From Cryobacterium cryoconiti (GTDB taxonomy: Bacteria; Actinomycetota; Actinomycetes; Actinomycetales; Microbacteriaceae): a DNA stretch of 64,000 nt. Positions 8,457-17,391 of this stretch are shown here, piece by piece. The stretch covers positions 1 to 64,000 of the forward strand of contig NZ_SOHA01000040.1 in assembly GCF_004403065.1 (NCBI RefSeq). Direction: 5' to 3'. Within the stretch, counting starts at the first letter, position 1. Each line of letters begins with the position of its first letter. A program made the position numbers and the translations under genes. The notes under the pieces are model-generated. The model was not told the origin of the DNA, made no database searches, and worked only from the letters and a program-made list of their open reading frames with translations.

Positions 8457-8865
8457 AGAGACTATTCACGACGCGAGACGCCCTCACGACGAGGTCTTTG
8501 TGGTCGCTGTCGGTGCTGATGAGGTGCTGCGCGACCCGGTATCCGGCGGCCGTGTGGTCGCGGTGGGTGTTGATCCCGTCACAGGAGTACCGCACGACGC
8601 GGGGCATGTCCTCCCCGTCGAACGCGACGAGCGCGGATCCTTGGTCGCCGTACCCGTCCGTCATGCCGTTGAACTTGCGGCCCTCACACTGGCTGGTTAC
8701 CGCGCTCACCTGCCGGTCGGTGGGTCCGTCGCTCCACGACACGTTCGTCCATGCGGATGCGGTGCCGGTGCTCATCCGGGCGCTGGACTTCACGCCGGGA
8801 AACGCGTTCTTCAATGCCGCTCGAACCAACTTGGCGGTGTCTTTGATGCTGATGTAATCCGTCAT
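8455..8865 (-). CDS. LPD29 domain protein (conjugation/phage-associated)
   Basis: 136 residues starting YISIKDTAKLVRAALKNAFPGVKSS, with WSDGPTDRQV and a central YGDQGSALVAFDGEDMPRVVRYSCDGI. This matches my memory of large polyvalent-protein-associated domain 29, found alone or fused in giant proteins of conjugative elements and phages. The biochemical role is unknown; a function in the recipient cell is suspected for the group. GGGAGAT precedes the ATG. It lies 12 bases after a frameshifted small gene and would be co-transcribed with it. Confidence 0.7.
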   Translation of the reverse strand: MTDYISIKDTAKLVRAALKNAFPGVKSSARMSTGTASAWTNVSWSDGPTDRQVSAVTSQCEGRKFNGMTDGYGDQGSALVAFDGEDMPRVVRYSCDGINTHRDHTAAGYRVAQHLISTDSDHKDLVVRASRVVNSL

Positions 8866-8877
8866 GTTCGTATCTCC

Positions 8878-9134
8878 CTAGTTGCTCAGTGCGGTGGTGG
8901 CTTGGTCGGACTGGATGGCTTCCCAGCGGGCTAGCCGGGTCTGGAGTTCGTCAATCCGGGCGAGCTGGTCGGCGGTGCGCGCGGCTACGACTGCGGGGTG
9001 CTCGGGAGTGTGGCGTATCCGTCCCAGGTCACGAGGCGTTCGCGCCTGCGGATCGAGCTGGTGAGGTGGCGGATCTTCCGCTCGACGTCAGCGGGAGTGA
9101 TCGTGTGTGCGGGGGTCTGGATCCGTTCAAGCAT
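8878..9134 (-). pseudogene. Small plasmid protein with a one-base deletion
   Basis: The N-terminal part from ATG 9134 (GGAGGAG at the right distance) reads MLERIQTPAHTITPADVERK and continues to a stop near position 50. Adding one C in the CTCCC run near 9004-9008 restores a frame running to 8878 with VVAARTADQLARIDELQTRL and an end at ALSN. The total length, 257 bases, confirms a single missing base. The full protein would be 85 residues with a helical, coiled-coil-like C-terminal half. It is placed just upstream of the LPD29 gene, 12 bases apart. Either a pseudogene or a homopolymer sequencing error. Confidence 0.6.
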
Positions 9135-9149
9135 TTTCTCTCCTCCACA

Positions 9150-9166
9150 TTTTTTTGCCTTTCAGC
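9150..9166 (-). ncRNA. Truncated fifth copy (E5) of the repeated leader element
   Basis: TTTTTTTGCCTTTCAGC on the plus strand closely resembles the outer arm of element E3 at 45214-45230 (TTTTTTGCCTTTCCGGC). It occupies the same place, 16 bases before a minus-strand ribosome site and start. The rest of the element is missing because IS21-derived sequence begins by about 9184. Confidence 0.45.
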
Positions 9167-9183
9167 GGTTTCTTCGCCTTAAT

Positions 9184-9206
9184 GGAGTGCTGTCGGGGTC
9201 AAGCCT
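9184..9206 (+). repeat. 23-bp direct repeat, copy 1 (identical to 11845-11867)
   Basis: The 23 bases beginning GGAGTGCTGTCGGGG recur exactly, in the same orientation, at 11845-11867. In this copy the GGGGTCAA core is followed by TTTGACCCC, making an inverted repeat at the edge of the IS21 remnant. The two copies bracket the SRPBCC and dehydrogenase genes. Confidence 0.8.
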
Positions 9207-9460
9207 GAGTATTTGACCCCTTGAGCGCCACCAGTTATTGCGGTTGAGCGCCACTGGGTATTGCCGGTGAGCGCCAGCGGTTCAGCTCGCGCTCACCGGC
9301 GTGGGTCACGCCGCGTTGTCCGCGGTGTGTTCGCGCATGTTGGTGCCGTCGGTCTCGATCCAGATCGTGCGGTGCACGATGCGGTCCATGATCGCGTCGG
9401 CGTGAACGCCGGAGCCCAGTCGCTGGTGCCACTCTTTCTTGGCGGACTTCCCAATGGACG
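9207..9460 (-). mobile_element. IS21-family remnant: IstB C-terminus and element end
   Basis: On the minus strand 9306-9460 encodes about 50 residues ending VHADAIMDRIVHRTIWIETDG plus a short tail. This resembles the C-terminus of IstB, the ATPase helper of IS21-type transposases. After the stop, the motif TGAGCGCCA occurs three times between 9224 and 9280, like the multiple terminal repeats of IS21 elements. Everything upstream of the IstB end is gone; the junction to other DNA is near 9460. It interrupts the leader of the gene at 8878-9134. Confidence 0.65.
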
Positions 9461-9494
9461 TTCTCAGTATCAAACGGGTCTCGACGCGGCAGCG

Positions 9495-9950
9495 TTAGGC
9501 TTGCACGTCCCCACGCCATCCGCTGTCGTTGGTTGCTTTCGTCTCGATGAACTTCTTGAAGTTCGCGAGGTCCTTATTGATGGCGTGATCGTCCACACTG
9601 AGGACGGCCCCGATCTTCTCAAACAGTCCGGTGGCCTCCCAATCGAGTTGCACCGTCACGCGAGTTTTGTTCTCCGCCAATTTGTGGAACGTGACGACTC
9701 CAGCGTGGTCGACTTGCCCGCCGGTGCTGTTCCACGCAACACGCTCGTCGGGGTGCTGCTCAGTTATCTGAGCTTCGAACTCGCGCTCCACCCCGCCGAC
9801 TTTGACCTTCCATATGGTGAGCGTGTCCGTCACCTGCGTGATGGATTCGACAAAACTCAGGAATTGCGGAAACTCCTCAAATCTCGTCCACTGATTGTAG
9901 GCAACGGTAACGGGAACATTAACGTCAACGGTTTCGATGGCATTAGGCAT
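9495..9950 (-). CDS. SRPBCC family protein (coenzyme Q-binding-like)
   Basis: 151 residues from ATG 9950, preceded by CAGGAGATC. The protein begins with the START-like pattern IETVDVNVPVTVAYNQWTRFEEFPQFLSFV and continues with the expected strands (ERVAWNST, VTFHKLAENKTRVTVQLDWE). It ends in a helix after residue 110. These helix-grip proteins bind hydrophobic ligands; no ligand can be inferred. It lies alone between the IS21 remnant and the dehydrogenase gene. Confidence 0.8.
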   Translation of the reverse strand: MPNAIETVDVNVPVTVAYNQWTRFEEFPQFLSFVESITQVTDTLTIWKVKVGGVEREFEAQITEQHPDERVAWNSTGGQVDHAGVVTFHKLAENKTRVTVQLDWEATGLFEKIGAVLSVDDHAINKDLANFKKFIETKATNDSGWRGDVQA

Positions 9951-10152
9951 AATGATCTCCTGGTGCAAATAGAACTGATGAGCTGGATTTCCGAATTCGT
10001 CCCACAGTAACGAGAGCTGCCGCACAGTCAACCTGACTGGGTGTCACCCGCATGGGGGCTAACAGAATCCTCCTTCCCAGAGAGAAAGCGGCAGGAAACC
10101 AGGGACCGTCCACTGAACAGTGTTTGCCGCGTCGGCCGAGGTCTGCGATTGG

Positions 10153-11520
10153 TCAGCCGATACGGATGAGTTTCTTGTTTACGAATTCGCTCGCGCCGTA
10201 GCGTCCGAGTTCGCGCCCGAAGCCACTTCTTTTCACCCCGCCGAACGGTAGCTCGGCACTGCCCGCGTCGACGAGGTTGACGTAGACCATGCCGGCCTCG
10301 ATACGGTCGGCGACTCGCAGTGCCTGCTCGGGATCAGTCGTAAACAGGTAGGAGCCGAGTCCGAACGGAGTGTCATTCGCGAGTGCGATAGCTTCTTTTT
10401 CTGAGCCTGCCCGGTAGACGAATGCCACGGGTCCGAAGAACTCTTCGTGGTACGTGTCGTTGTCTCGCGTGACATCGGTGAGCACGGTAGACGGGTAGAA
10501 GGCGCCAGCGCGTTTTCCCGTAGTCGCCAGGGTCGCTCCCTGCGCGACTGCGCGTTCTACTTGCTCCTCGAGATGCTCGGCCGCGCCGAGGGACGAGAGG
10601 GGTCCGTAGTCTGCACCGTGGACGGTCGGGTCGCTGGGGGAGTTCGCCAGGATGGCGGCGGTGAACCTCTCCGTGAACTCGTCATAAAGTTCATCGATTA
10701 TGATGAACCGCTTAGCCGCATCGCATGCCTGCCCGCCGTTGCGGAGGCGACCGGCGACAGCGGCGTTCACGGTCGCGGCCATGTCGTCGGTACTCAGCAG
10801 GATAAACGGGTCTGACCCGCCAAGTTCCAGCACGACCTTCTTGAGGTGACGACCGGCCACCTCCGCAACGGCTGCGCCGGCGCCCTCCGAACCGGTGAGG
10901 GAGATGCCTTGTACCCTCGGGTCGGCGATGACCGTGGCAACCTGCTCGCTATCGGCATACACGTTCGTGTAAGCGCCAGCCGGGAAGCCTGCATCCTGGA
11001 AGATTTGCTCAATCGCCGCAGCCGATTCCGGGCACTGCGACGCATGCTTGAGCACGATCGTGTTGCCGATCATGAGGTTCGGTCCGGCGAAGCGCGCAAC
11101 CTGGTAATACGGGAAATTCCATGGCATGACGCCAATGAGCACACCCAAAGAGGTGGAACGCATGAACGCCGAACCCTCGCCGCTGAGAAGGGTGATTGGT
11201 TCGTCCTTCAAAAATTCCTGCGCGTTCTCCGCGTAGTAACGGTAAATGTCGCCGGCGTAGTCGACCTCGCTGAGCGCTTGATCGACCGGCTTACCCATCT
11301 CACGCACGATCATGTCTGCTAGCTGGTCGCGGCGTTCCTCATGCAGATCGCCGACCCTTCGCAGGAGTGCGGCCCGCTCGTCGGTCGAAGAGTTCCGTGA
11401 CCAGCCGTGGTGAGCCTCGTCAGCCGATGCGATGACCTGCTGGAGTTGATCATCCGAAAGTTGGGGATAAGTTTTGACGGTCTCGCCAGTGGCGGGGTTG
11501 ATAACGGCGTGGTGGCTCAC
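10153..11520 (-). CDS. gabD: NAD(P)-dependent succinate-semialdehyde dehydrogenase
   Basis: 455 residues from GTG 11520, chosen because AAAGGAGG lies seven bases before it; the open frame extends 20 codons further without a ribosome site. It is an aldehyde dehydrogenase: MPWNFP with its catalytic Asn at about 135, LTGSEGAG for NAD binding, Glu232 in VLELGGSDP and Cys266 in NGGQACDAAK. The length fits the short SSADH group that oxidises succinate semialdehyde in GABA or related catabolism. Other small aldehydes are possible substrates. No aminotransferase gene is nearby. Confidence 0.85.
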   Translation of the reverse strand: MSHHAVINPATGETVKTYPQLSDDQLQQVIASADEAHHGWSRNSSTDERAALLRRVGDLHEERRDQLADMIVREMGKPVDQALSEVDYAGDIYRYYAENAQEFLKDEPITLLSGEGSAFMRSTSLGVLIGVMPWNFPYYQVARFAGPNLMIGNTIVLKHASQCPESAAAIEQIFQDAGFPAGAYTNVYADSEQVATVIADPRVQGISLTGSEGAGAAVAEVAGRHLKKVVLELGGSDPFILLSTDDMAATVNAAVAGRLRNGGQACDAAKRFIIIDELYDEFTERFTAAILANSPSDPTVHGADYGPLSSLGAAEHLEEQVERAVAQGATLATTGKRAGAFYPSTVLTDVTRDNDTYHEEFFGPVAFVYRAGSEKEAIALANDTPFGLGSYLFTTDPEQALRVADRIEAGMVYVNLVDAGSAELPFGGVKRSGFGRELGRYGASEFVNKKLIRIG

Positions 11521-12235
11521 GAGCCACCTCCTTTCACGGTCGAACTGCTGTGCCGGAAATTGTGACGTAAAACGAGCCAATCATGTTCACGGAATTTGTC
11601 AAGATGAGAAAGACCAGCGGGAGTTTCGTGGCGCCGCTATTGATAGGAGTCGCGGTCCGGTGACCTCGTCAGCGCGCCCGGTCTGCCCACTGCGCAATGC
11701 GCTCCGACACGCCAGGAAACACGAGGCCCGGGGAATAGCAGACATGGGGCGCGCGGGCACCGCTCAGCGCTGCGTCCCGGGTCGATGGTTGACCCGAATC
11801 AAACGGATGCGCGGATGATCTTGAGGTCACCCGTGTGCGCACGCGGAGTGCTGTCGGGGTCAAGCCTCAAGGAACGGTTGCAGGCCAAAAGTTATGAAGG
11901 AGCGCAACGGGGGAAGAAGTTTTTGCTGAAACTGCGACGACGGCGTGACGCCGGCAGCACGCAGTGAACAATCCCCCAGACGAAAAGCAACAAAGTTGAC
12001 ATACGCCGACCTACACAGTCGGGCACCAGGACTCCTCGTTCATCTGCGGATTCGCACCAGACGTTACGAACCAGTGACGATGGCGGGGAAAGTCCGTGTC
12101 GTCATCGCGTCGGTGTCCACCGACGACCTTGACCTCTTCGGTATCGACTCAGGCGACGTAGATGACGCGTCCATAACCTCCGCCTGTCGGGGGAAGGCCT
12201 TGTCAGTGTCGGAGCCCCGACCTACACTCCCCATA
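11521..12235. other. Intergenic, contains copy 2 of a 23-bp repeat
   Basis: About 710 bases between the dehydrogenase and dnaE2. The only structured item is the 23-bp sequence at 11845-11867, identical to 9184-9206. Its IS21 part is absent here, so it may mark an old excision or recombination endpoint. Short open frames are not convincing. Confidence 0.55.
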
Positions 12236-12251
12236 TCGAATAAACGTTCGA
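12236..12251 (+). promoter_or_regulatory. LexA (SOS) box upstream of dnaE2
   Basis: TCGAATAAACGTTCGA has both perfect half-sites TCGAA and TTCGA with a six-base centre, the actinobacterial LexA operator pattern. It lies 22 bases before the dnaE2 start, so transcription should be DNA-damage induced. Confidence 0.85.
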
Positions 12252-12273
12252 TAGCAGGGGGTTGGAGGTACAG

Positions 12274-15200
12274 ATGCGACAGAGCTTCCCACACCTCCAC
12301 GTCGCCTCCGCGTACTCCCCGCACTACGGCGTGACCATGCCCGAGGCCCTCGTCGAGCAGGCGGCAGCGGCCGGCGCTGACTTCCTCGCCCTGACCGATC
12401 GGGATGGGCTGTATGGGGCGGTCAAGCATGTGCGGGCGTGCGCTGCCGCCGGGATCCGGCCGGGCCTTGGCGCGGACCTGGCCGTCCACGATGATGAGCA
12501 CCGGCCGCTCGGCCGGGTTACCCTGCTCGCCCACGGCGGCGACGGCCGCGGCTACGCCGCACTCTGCCGGGCCGTGAGCTCCGCCCATGAGGCAGGCCGG
12601 GTGCCGAGCATTGACCGGCGCCGGCTCGCCACCTGGGCGGAGGGACGCACCCTCACCGTGCTCCTCGGGCCACTCTCTGATGTGGGGCTCGCGGTGGAAC
12701 GCCGGGACAGCCTGGAGTCGGTCGCTGGGTTGCGGGCGTGGCTCCGGGTCATGCCCATCGGCACGGTCACCCTCGAAGTCGTCTGCCACCTCGCGTCGAC
12801 CGGGCAACGCGGTTCCGTGGCCGCGGCCACCCGGATGCTCGGGCTCGCCGAGGACACCGGCACCCCCGCCATCCTCTCCAACGCCGTCCGCTACGGCGAG
12901 CCGGGCGACGCGACGACCGCGGACCTCGCCGACGCAACCCGGATGCTCACCCCACTCGCCCAACTCGAGGAACCCCAGGCGAACGGGCAAGCCTGGCTGA
13001 AAGACGCACCACACATGCGCCAGGTCGCGCGCATGGTTGTTGACGCCGGCGCCCGGAACCCCGGCGCCCTCGACCAACTGCTGCAGGCGACCCGCGAGCT
13101 GGCGGACCGGTGCGCCCTGGACCCAGCCGCGGACATCGGACTCGGCACACCACGGATGCCGGAAGCCTCGATCATCGGCGTGGTCGGCGACCCGGTGGCT
13201 GAGCTGTGGCGGCGGGCCCGGCACGGCATCGACGACCGATACGCCAGCACCACCCTCGCCCGTGCCGCACACGAGGAGCTCGCGCATGAGATGGAGACGG
13301 TCGAGCACCTCGGGTTCGCCGCGTATTTCTTGACCGTCGCCCGGGTCGCCGACCTGATCCGGGGCATGGGGGTCCGGGTGCAAGCGCGGGGTTCCGGTGT
13401 CGGCTCCGTCCTCAACTACGCGCTTCGCACATCCTCGGTCGAGCCGATCGAGAACGGCCTCATCTGGGAACGGTTCCTCTCCCCCGAACGCCAGACCCTG
13501 CCCGACATCGATATCGACGTCGAATCCGCACGGCGCCACGACATCTACCGGGAAGTGTTCCAGGTCTTCGGCGCCAACCGGGTATCACTGATGTCGATGA
13601 CCAACGCCTACCGGGGGCGGGGCGCCGTCCGCGACGCCGGGCTCGCCCTCGGCATGCCCGAAGACCGGGTCGCGGCCATCGCGAAGCAGATGTGGCGGTT
13701 CAACGCCCGCGACTTCCGCCGCGCCCTCGAGGAAAAACCCGAGCTCGCGGAACTCGCCGCGCAGGTGCGCGAGTCGCAGCAGCTGGACCAGCTGGTGGAC
13801 CTTACGGCGAAGCTCGACCGGCTCCCCCGCCACATCAGCGTGCACCCGTGCGGCGTCATCCTCTCCGACACCTCACTCCTCGACCGCACCCCGGTGCAGA
13901 AGTCTGGGATGGGACTACCCATGTCCCAGTACGACAAACACGACATGGACCCGATGGGCCTGATCAAGCTCGACATCCTCGGCGTCCGAATGCAGTCCGC
14001 GATGGCGTACGCGATCGAGGAGCACCGGCGCCTCACCGGCGAGACCATCGACCTGGACCGGGTCCCCCTCGACGACGAGGCCACCTACGAGATGCTCCGC
14101 ACCACCCGCACCCTCGGCGTCTTCCAGCTCGAATCGCCAGGACAGATGGAACTGATCGGGAAGCTCCAACCTGAAGTCTTCAACGACCTGACCGTGGAGA
14201 TCAGCTTGTTCCGCCCCGGCCCAATGCAAGCCAACATGCCCCTCCAGTACCTGAAGGCACGGCACGGGGAAATCGCACCTGATCACATGCACCCGCGGTT
14301 CAAGCCGTTCCTCGCCGAAACCAACGGCGTCGTCGTCTTCCACGAACAGGTCATGCGGCTCTTCGACGAGCTGACCGGCTGCGGGATGGGCAAAGCGGAT
14401 GTGTTCCGCCGGCACCTCGGGAAATCCGGTGACCTCGCCGAGATCGAAGCGTACGTGCGGCAGCAGGCTGCCACCCGCGGGTTTTCGGCGCCGGTTGTCG
14501 ACCGGGCGTGGAAGGTGCTCTCCGGCTTCGGAAGCTTCGGGTTCGCCAAAGCGCACGGGGCCGCGTTCGCCAGGACCACGTACGAGAGCGCGTGGCTGAA
14601 AACGCATCACCCGGCGACGTTCTTCGCCGGGCTCCTCACCCACGACCCCGGCATGTGGCCCAAGGACCTGATCGTCGCCGAAGCCCGCAACCTCGGCGTC
14701 CCCGTCCTCGGTCTCGACGTGCAGAAGTCGGCGTTGGACTACCGGGTCGAGCAGCTGGGCGACGGGCAGCTCGCTATCCGTCTCGCCCTGCCCGAACTAG
14801 CCGGCTCCAGCGCCCTGGAGCGGCAGCGGATCGCCGAGCATCAACCGTTCTCCTCGTTGCAGGACTTCCGGGACCGGGTGCGGCCCCGCCGTCGCACGTT
14901 CGAAGCGTTGGCCCGGGTTGGTGCCCTGGACTCGTTCATCGGCTACGACCGGGCCCGCCGCGGCGACCTCCTCGCCCACATCCAAGGCCTCGGCGGCAAG
15001 GCCCTCCCCGTCGGCCCCGACCAGCTCGCCTTCGACATCGAACTGCCACTGCCTGACTTCGACCGGTCGGTCACCGCCCTCGACCTCCGCGGCCGCACCC
15101 AAACAGACGTGGAACTCCGAGACCTCGGCCTCGCCGTCAGCCACCACCAAATGACCCGGTTCTACCCACTCTTCAAAGAACTCGGGGTCACCCCCACCTC

Positions 15201-15588
15201 GGAGCTCGTGAACCTGCCCGGCGGCACCGAAGTCCTCGTCGCCGGGGTCCGCCGCGCCACCCACACACCCCCGATGCGCAGCGGCAAACGCGTCGTCTTC
15301 CTCTCCCTCGACGACGGCACCGGGCCGGTCTCCAACGTGGTGTTCTTCCACGACGCCCAAGCCCGAATCGGGCCACCCGTGTTCCGCACCCATTACGCCC
15401 TGATCCGCGGCCGGACCCGGCGCACCGGTGCCCGCGGGGTGTCAGTGACTGGCGAGCAGATGTGGGATCTGCTGGACGTGGCAGGGAAGGTACGGGCACG
15501 CCAGGCCGCGGAACTGGAGCGAGAGCGGGTTGTGGTCGAGGCGGAGGCTGCGGACAACGTCATCCAGATGTGGAAGCGGAGAGCGTGA
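12274..15588 (+). CDS. dnaE2: Error-prone DNA polymerase DnaE2 (ImuC)
   Basis: 1104 residues from ATG 12274, with GGAGG five bases upstream; the family is usually 1050-1150. An N-terminal PHP domain opens with FPHLHVASAYSPHYGV. The C-family polymerase core has the catalytic aspartates in TLPDIDIDVES (near 409-413) and GSGVGSVLNYAL. A helix-hairpin region and C-terminal OB fold (VLVAGVRRATHTPP, VVFLSLDDGTGP) follow. DnaE2 performs damage-induced mutagenic translesion synthesis with ImuB and ImuA. Neither partner is in this window, so they would have to come from elsewhere. A LexA box lies immediately upstream. Confidence 0.92.
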   Translation: MRQSFPHLHVASAYSPHYGVTMPEALVEQAAAAGADFLALTDRDGLYGAVKHVRACAAAGIRPGLGADLAVHDDEHRPLGRVTLLAHGGDGRGYAALCRAVSSAHEAGRVPSIDRRRLATWAEGRTLTVLLGPLSDVGLAVERRDSLESVAGLRAWLRVMPIGTVTLEVVCHLASTGQRGSVAAATRMLGLAEDTGTPAILSNAVRYGEPGDATTADLADATRMLTPLAQLEEPQANGQAWLKDAPHMRQVARMVVDAGARNPGALDQLLQATRELADRCALDPAADIGLGTPRMPEASIIGVVGDPVAELWRRARHGIDDRYASTTLARAAHEELAHEMETVEHLGFAAYFLTVARVADLIRGMGVRVQARGSGVGSVLNYALRTSSVEPIENGLIWERFLSPERQTLPDIDIDVESARRHDIYREVFQVFGANRVSLMSMTNAYRGRGAVRDAGLALGMPEDRVAAIAKQMWRFNARDFRRALEEKPELAELAAQVRESQQLDQLVDLTAKLDRLPRHISVHPCGVILSDTSLLDRTPVQKSGMGLPMSQYDKHDMDPMGLIKLDILGVRMQSAMAYAIEEHRRLTGETIDLDRVPLDDEATYEMLRTTRTLGVFQLESPGQMELIGKLQPEVFNDLTVEISLFRPGPMQANMPLQYLKARHGEIAPDHMHPRFKPFLAETNGVVVFHEQVMRLFDELTGCGMGKADVFRRHLGKSGDLAEIEAYVRQQAATRGFSAPVVDRAWKVLSGFGSFGFAKAHGAAFARTTYESAWLKTHHPATFFAGLLTHDPGMWPKDLIVAEARNLGVPVLGLDVQKSALDYRVEQLGDGQLAIRLALPELAGSSALERQRIAEHQPFSSLQDFRDRVRPRRRTFEALARVGALDSFIGYDRARRGDLLAHIQGLGGKALPVGPDQLAFDIELPLPDFDRSVTALDLRGRTQTDVELRDLGLAVSHHQMTRFYPLFKELGVTPTSELVNLPGGTEVLVAGVRRATHTPPMRSGKRVVFLSLDDGTGPVSNVVFFHDAQARIGPPVFRTHYALIRGRTRRTGARGVSVTGEQMWDLLDVAGKVRARQAAELERERVVVEAEAADNVIQMWKRRA

Positions 15589-15589
15589 C

Positions 15590-16129
15590 CTATCTCCGAC
15601 GCAGTGGAAACCAAGGCTGCCTCGCTGGGGCCGGAGCACCTTCCGCCAAGAGTGCATCCTCAAAAGCCCTGAGCCACACGTGCGCCATCTTGCGGCGCGT
15701 GTCCATCCGCAGAGCCAGTGAGATAGCGACCACGGCGACCACGAGATAAGCCGCGACGGCCAGCAGCACCGCAATGTGAATGCTCATAGCGACGTCACTG
15801 ACAGCCAGCACAACCGCACCGATGGAAACGATGATCGCGGCCAGGGTCACCAACATTTGCGAACTCGCTGGTTCAGCCCATCGGCGCAGGCCCGTGAGAA
15901 CCGCCAGCCGCGCATCCAGCTTCCCGTCAGTGCGTTCAAGGAACAGATTGACATCTTCCGAGGTCGGCCATCCATCCTTTCGCGGCCAACAACCAATCGC
16001 GTCAGCGGGAAGGTCCTCCGGCACCCACGGCAGGTTCCCAAACCCTCGTGCTTCTCGCTCCTGTCGACGCTCAATCCTCCGCGCCTTCCTGCTGCGTCGG
16101 GTCACTGTGCGTGATCGTCCTGACCGCAC
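15590..16129 (-). CDS. Small membrane protein of unknown function
   Basis: Up to 179 residues. An Arg/Lys-rich N-terminus is followed by a soluble part with GNLPWVPEDLPADAIGCWP. Two membrane helices at about 92-142 are then followed by a basic C-terminal region (LRMDTRRKMAHVWLRAFEDALLAEG). It is convergent with dnaE2, one base beyond its stop. No family recognised. The exact start among several upstream codons is uncertain. Confidence 0.6.
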   Translation of the reverse strand: MRSGRSRTVTRRSRKARRIERRQEREARGFGNLPWVPEDLPADAIGCWPRKDGWPTSEDVNLFLERTDGKLDARLAVLTGLRRWAEPASSQMLVTLAAIIVSIGAVVLAVSDVAMSIHIAVLLAVAAYLVVAVVAISLALRMDTRRKMAHVWLRAFEDALLAEGAPAPARQPWFPLRRR

Positions 16130-16148
16130 CGCACAAGTGGGCGAGTAG

Positions 16149-17390
16149 TCACCGTTGGGCCGTGCTTGTAGCTTTCGGCCGCGCGAAAGCAGTCTTGAAG
16201 GACACTCTGGTGGTGTATTCGATAGACCCGTACCGGAACAGCCGCGCGGCGAGCTGCAGCACGATAGCGCTAAGAAGGAACAGCTCGGTGATGACGATGG
16301 CCGCTTCCCAGCCGGCGAGAGAGCCGAACGCGTTGCGGAGCATCGCAGTGATCGGCGCCGAATACGGGAAGTAGGTGAATATCTGCACGACGGGGCTGTT
16401 CGGGTCCGAGAGGATCAGCGAAAGGGAGTAGAGCGGGACGATCATCAGGATGATCAGTGTTGAGAACCAGCTGCCGGCGTCTTTCGCTGTGGGCATGACC
16501 GCCCCGATCGCGACCAACGTGCCAGTGAACAAGGCGAACCCACCCAAAGCCAGCAGGGCGCCGATGATCATTTGAATGGGATCGAAGGTGAGGCTGGACA
16601 GGTCTACCTCTGGCAGGTTCAGCGACGTGCGGAAAACCACGTAAGCCACCAGCGCGGGCACCAGGAACACGAGCACCTGAACAAAGCCGACGATGAACAG
16701 GGAAATGATCTTCCCGCTGATCAGCACGGTGGGGTTCAGGGTGGTGAGGATCATCTCCGTGACCCGGTTTTCCTTTTCTTCCAACGTGCTGGTGAGCATC
16801 TGGTTGGAGAGCAGGACGAAGACGAGGAAGAAGATGAGTAGAAAGACCAGCGGCGGGATCATGCCCATGAACCCGGCCGCTTCTTCGCCGTCGGTGAAGG
16901 TGGTCGAGGTCACGGAAACACTGCCCTGGGCCAACGCTGTCAACGAGGGATCGCCGATCTGGTCCTGGGCGCTGATGATCAGGACCTGGGTCGCCACACC
17001 CTCATACTCGCCGTTACCAAAGAGGCCCTTATCGACCCCGTAAACCTGGGTGGGCGTCTTGGCCGGGTCCGCCGGGTACACGAAATGGGCGTCCTCATCC
17101 CCTGACTTCACCCCAGCGATCGCCACCGCATCATCGGTGACGGCGGTGCCACCCAACGCGGTAGCCACGGCGGGGTCGACATACCCGGACGCGTCACTGT
17201 AGGTGAAGGTGAGTTTCGCATCGGACTGGGCGTCGATGGTGCTCGCGGCCGTCGAGTTTCCCAGGCTCACCAAAGCAATCACAATGCCGATCGCGATCGG
17301 GACCAACAAGGTGATGAACCAAAACTTCTTCTTGCCCAGGGTGCGGCCGACTTCGAACCCGATGACGGTGCGGAGGTTGTTTCGTCCCAT
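16149..17390 (-). CDS. ABC-2 type exporter permease (NatB-like)
   Basis: 413 residues from ATG 17390, which lies just beyond the ATPase stop. There is one membrane helix near the N-terminus (GKKKFWFITLLVPIAIGIV), a ~150-residue outside loop, then about five helices including FLVFVLLSNQMLTSTLEEKENRVTE before the conserved cytoplasmic loop. This is the layout of NatB/YhaP-type sodium or drug exporters. The gene forms an operon with the ATPase at 17392-18342. The substrate is unknown. Confidence 0.85.
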   Translation of the reverse strand: MGRNNLRTVIGFEVGRTLGKKKFWFITLLVPIAIGIVIALVSLGNSTAASTIDAQSDAKLTFTYSDASGYVDPAVATALGGTAVTDDAVAIAGVKSGDEDAHFVYPADPAKTPTQVYGVDKGLFGNGEYEGVATQVLIISAQDQIGDPSLTALAQGSVSVTSTTFTDGEEAAGFMGMIPPLVFLLIFFLVFVLLSNQMLTSTLEEKENRVTEMILTTLNPTVLISGKIISLFIVGFVQVLVFLVPALVAYVVFRTSLNLPEVDLSSLTFDPIQMIIGALLALGGFALFTGTLVAIGAVMPTAKDAGSWFSTLIILMIVPLYSLSLILSDPNSPVVQIFTYFPYSAPITAMLRNAFGSLAGWEAAIVITELFLLSAIVLQLAARLFRYGSIEYTTRVSFKTAFARPKATSTAQR

Positions 17391-17391
17391 C

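Noticed and set aside
12064-13539. Long minus-strand open frame (491 codons)
   Set aside because: It lies antisense inside dnaE2 and has Gly/Arg/Glu-rich composition with no fold. It is a typical shadow of a high-GC gene.
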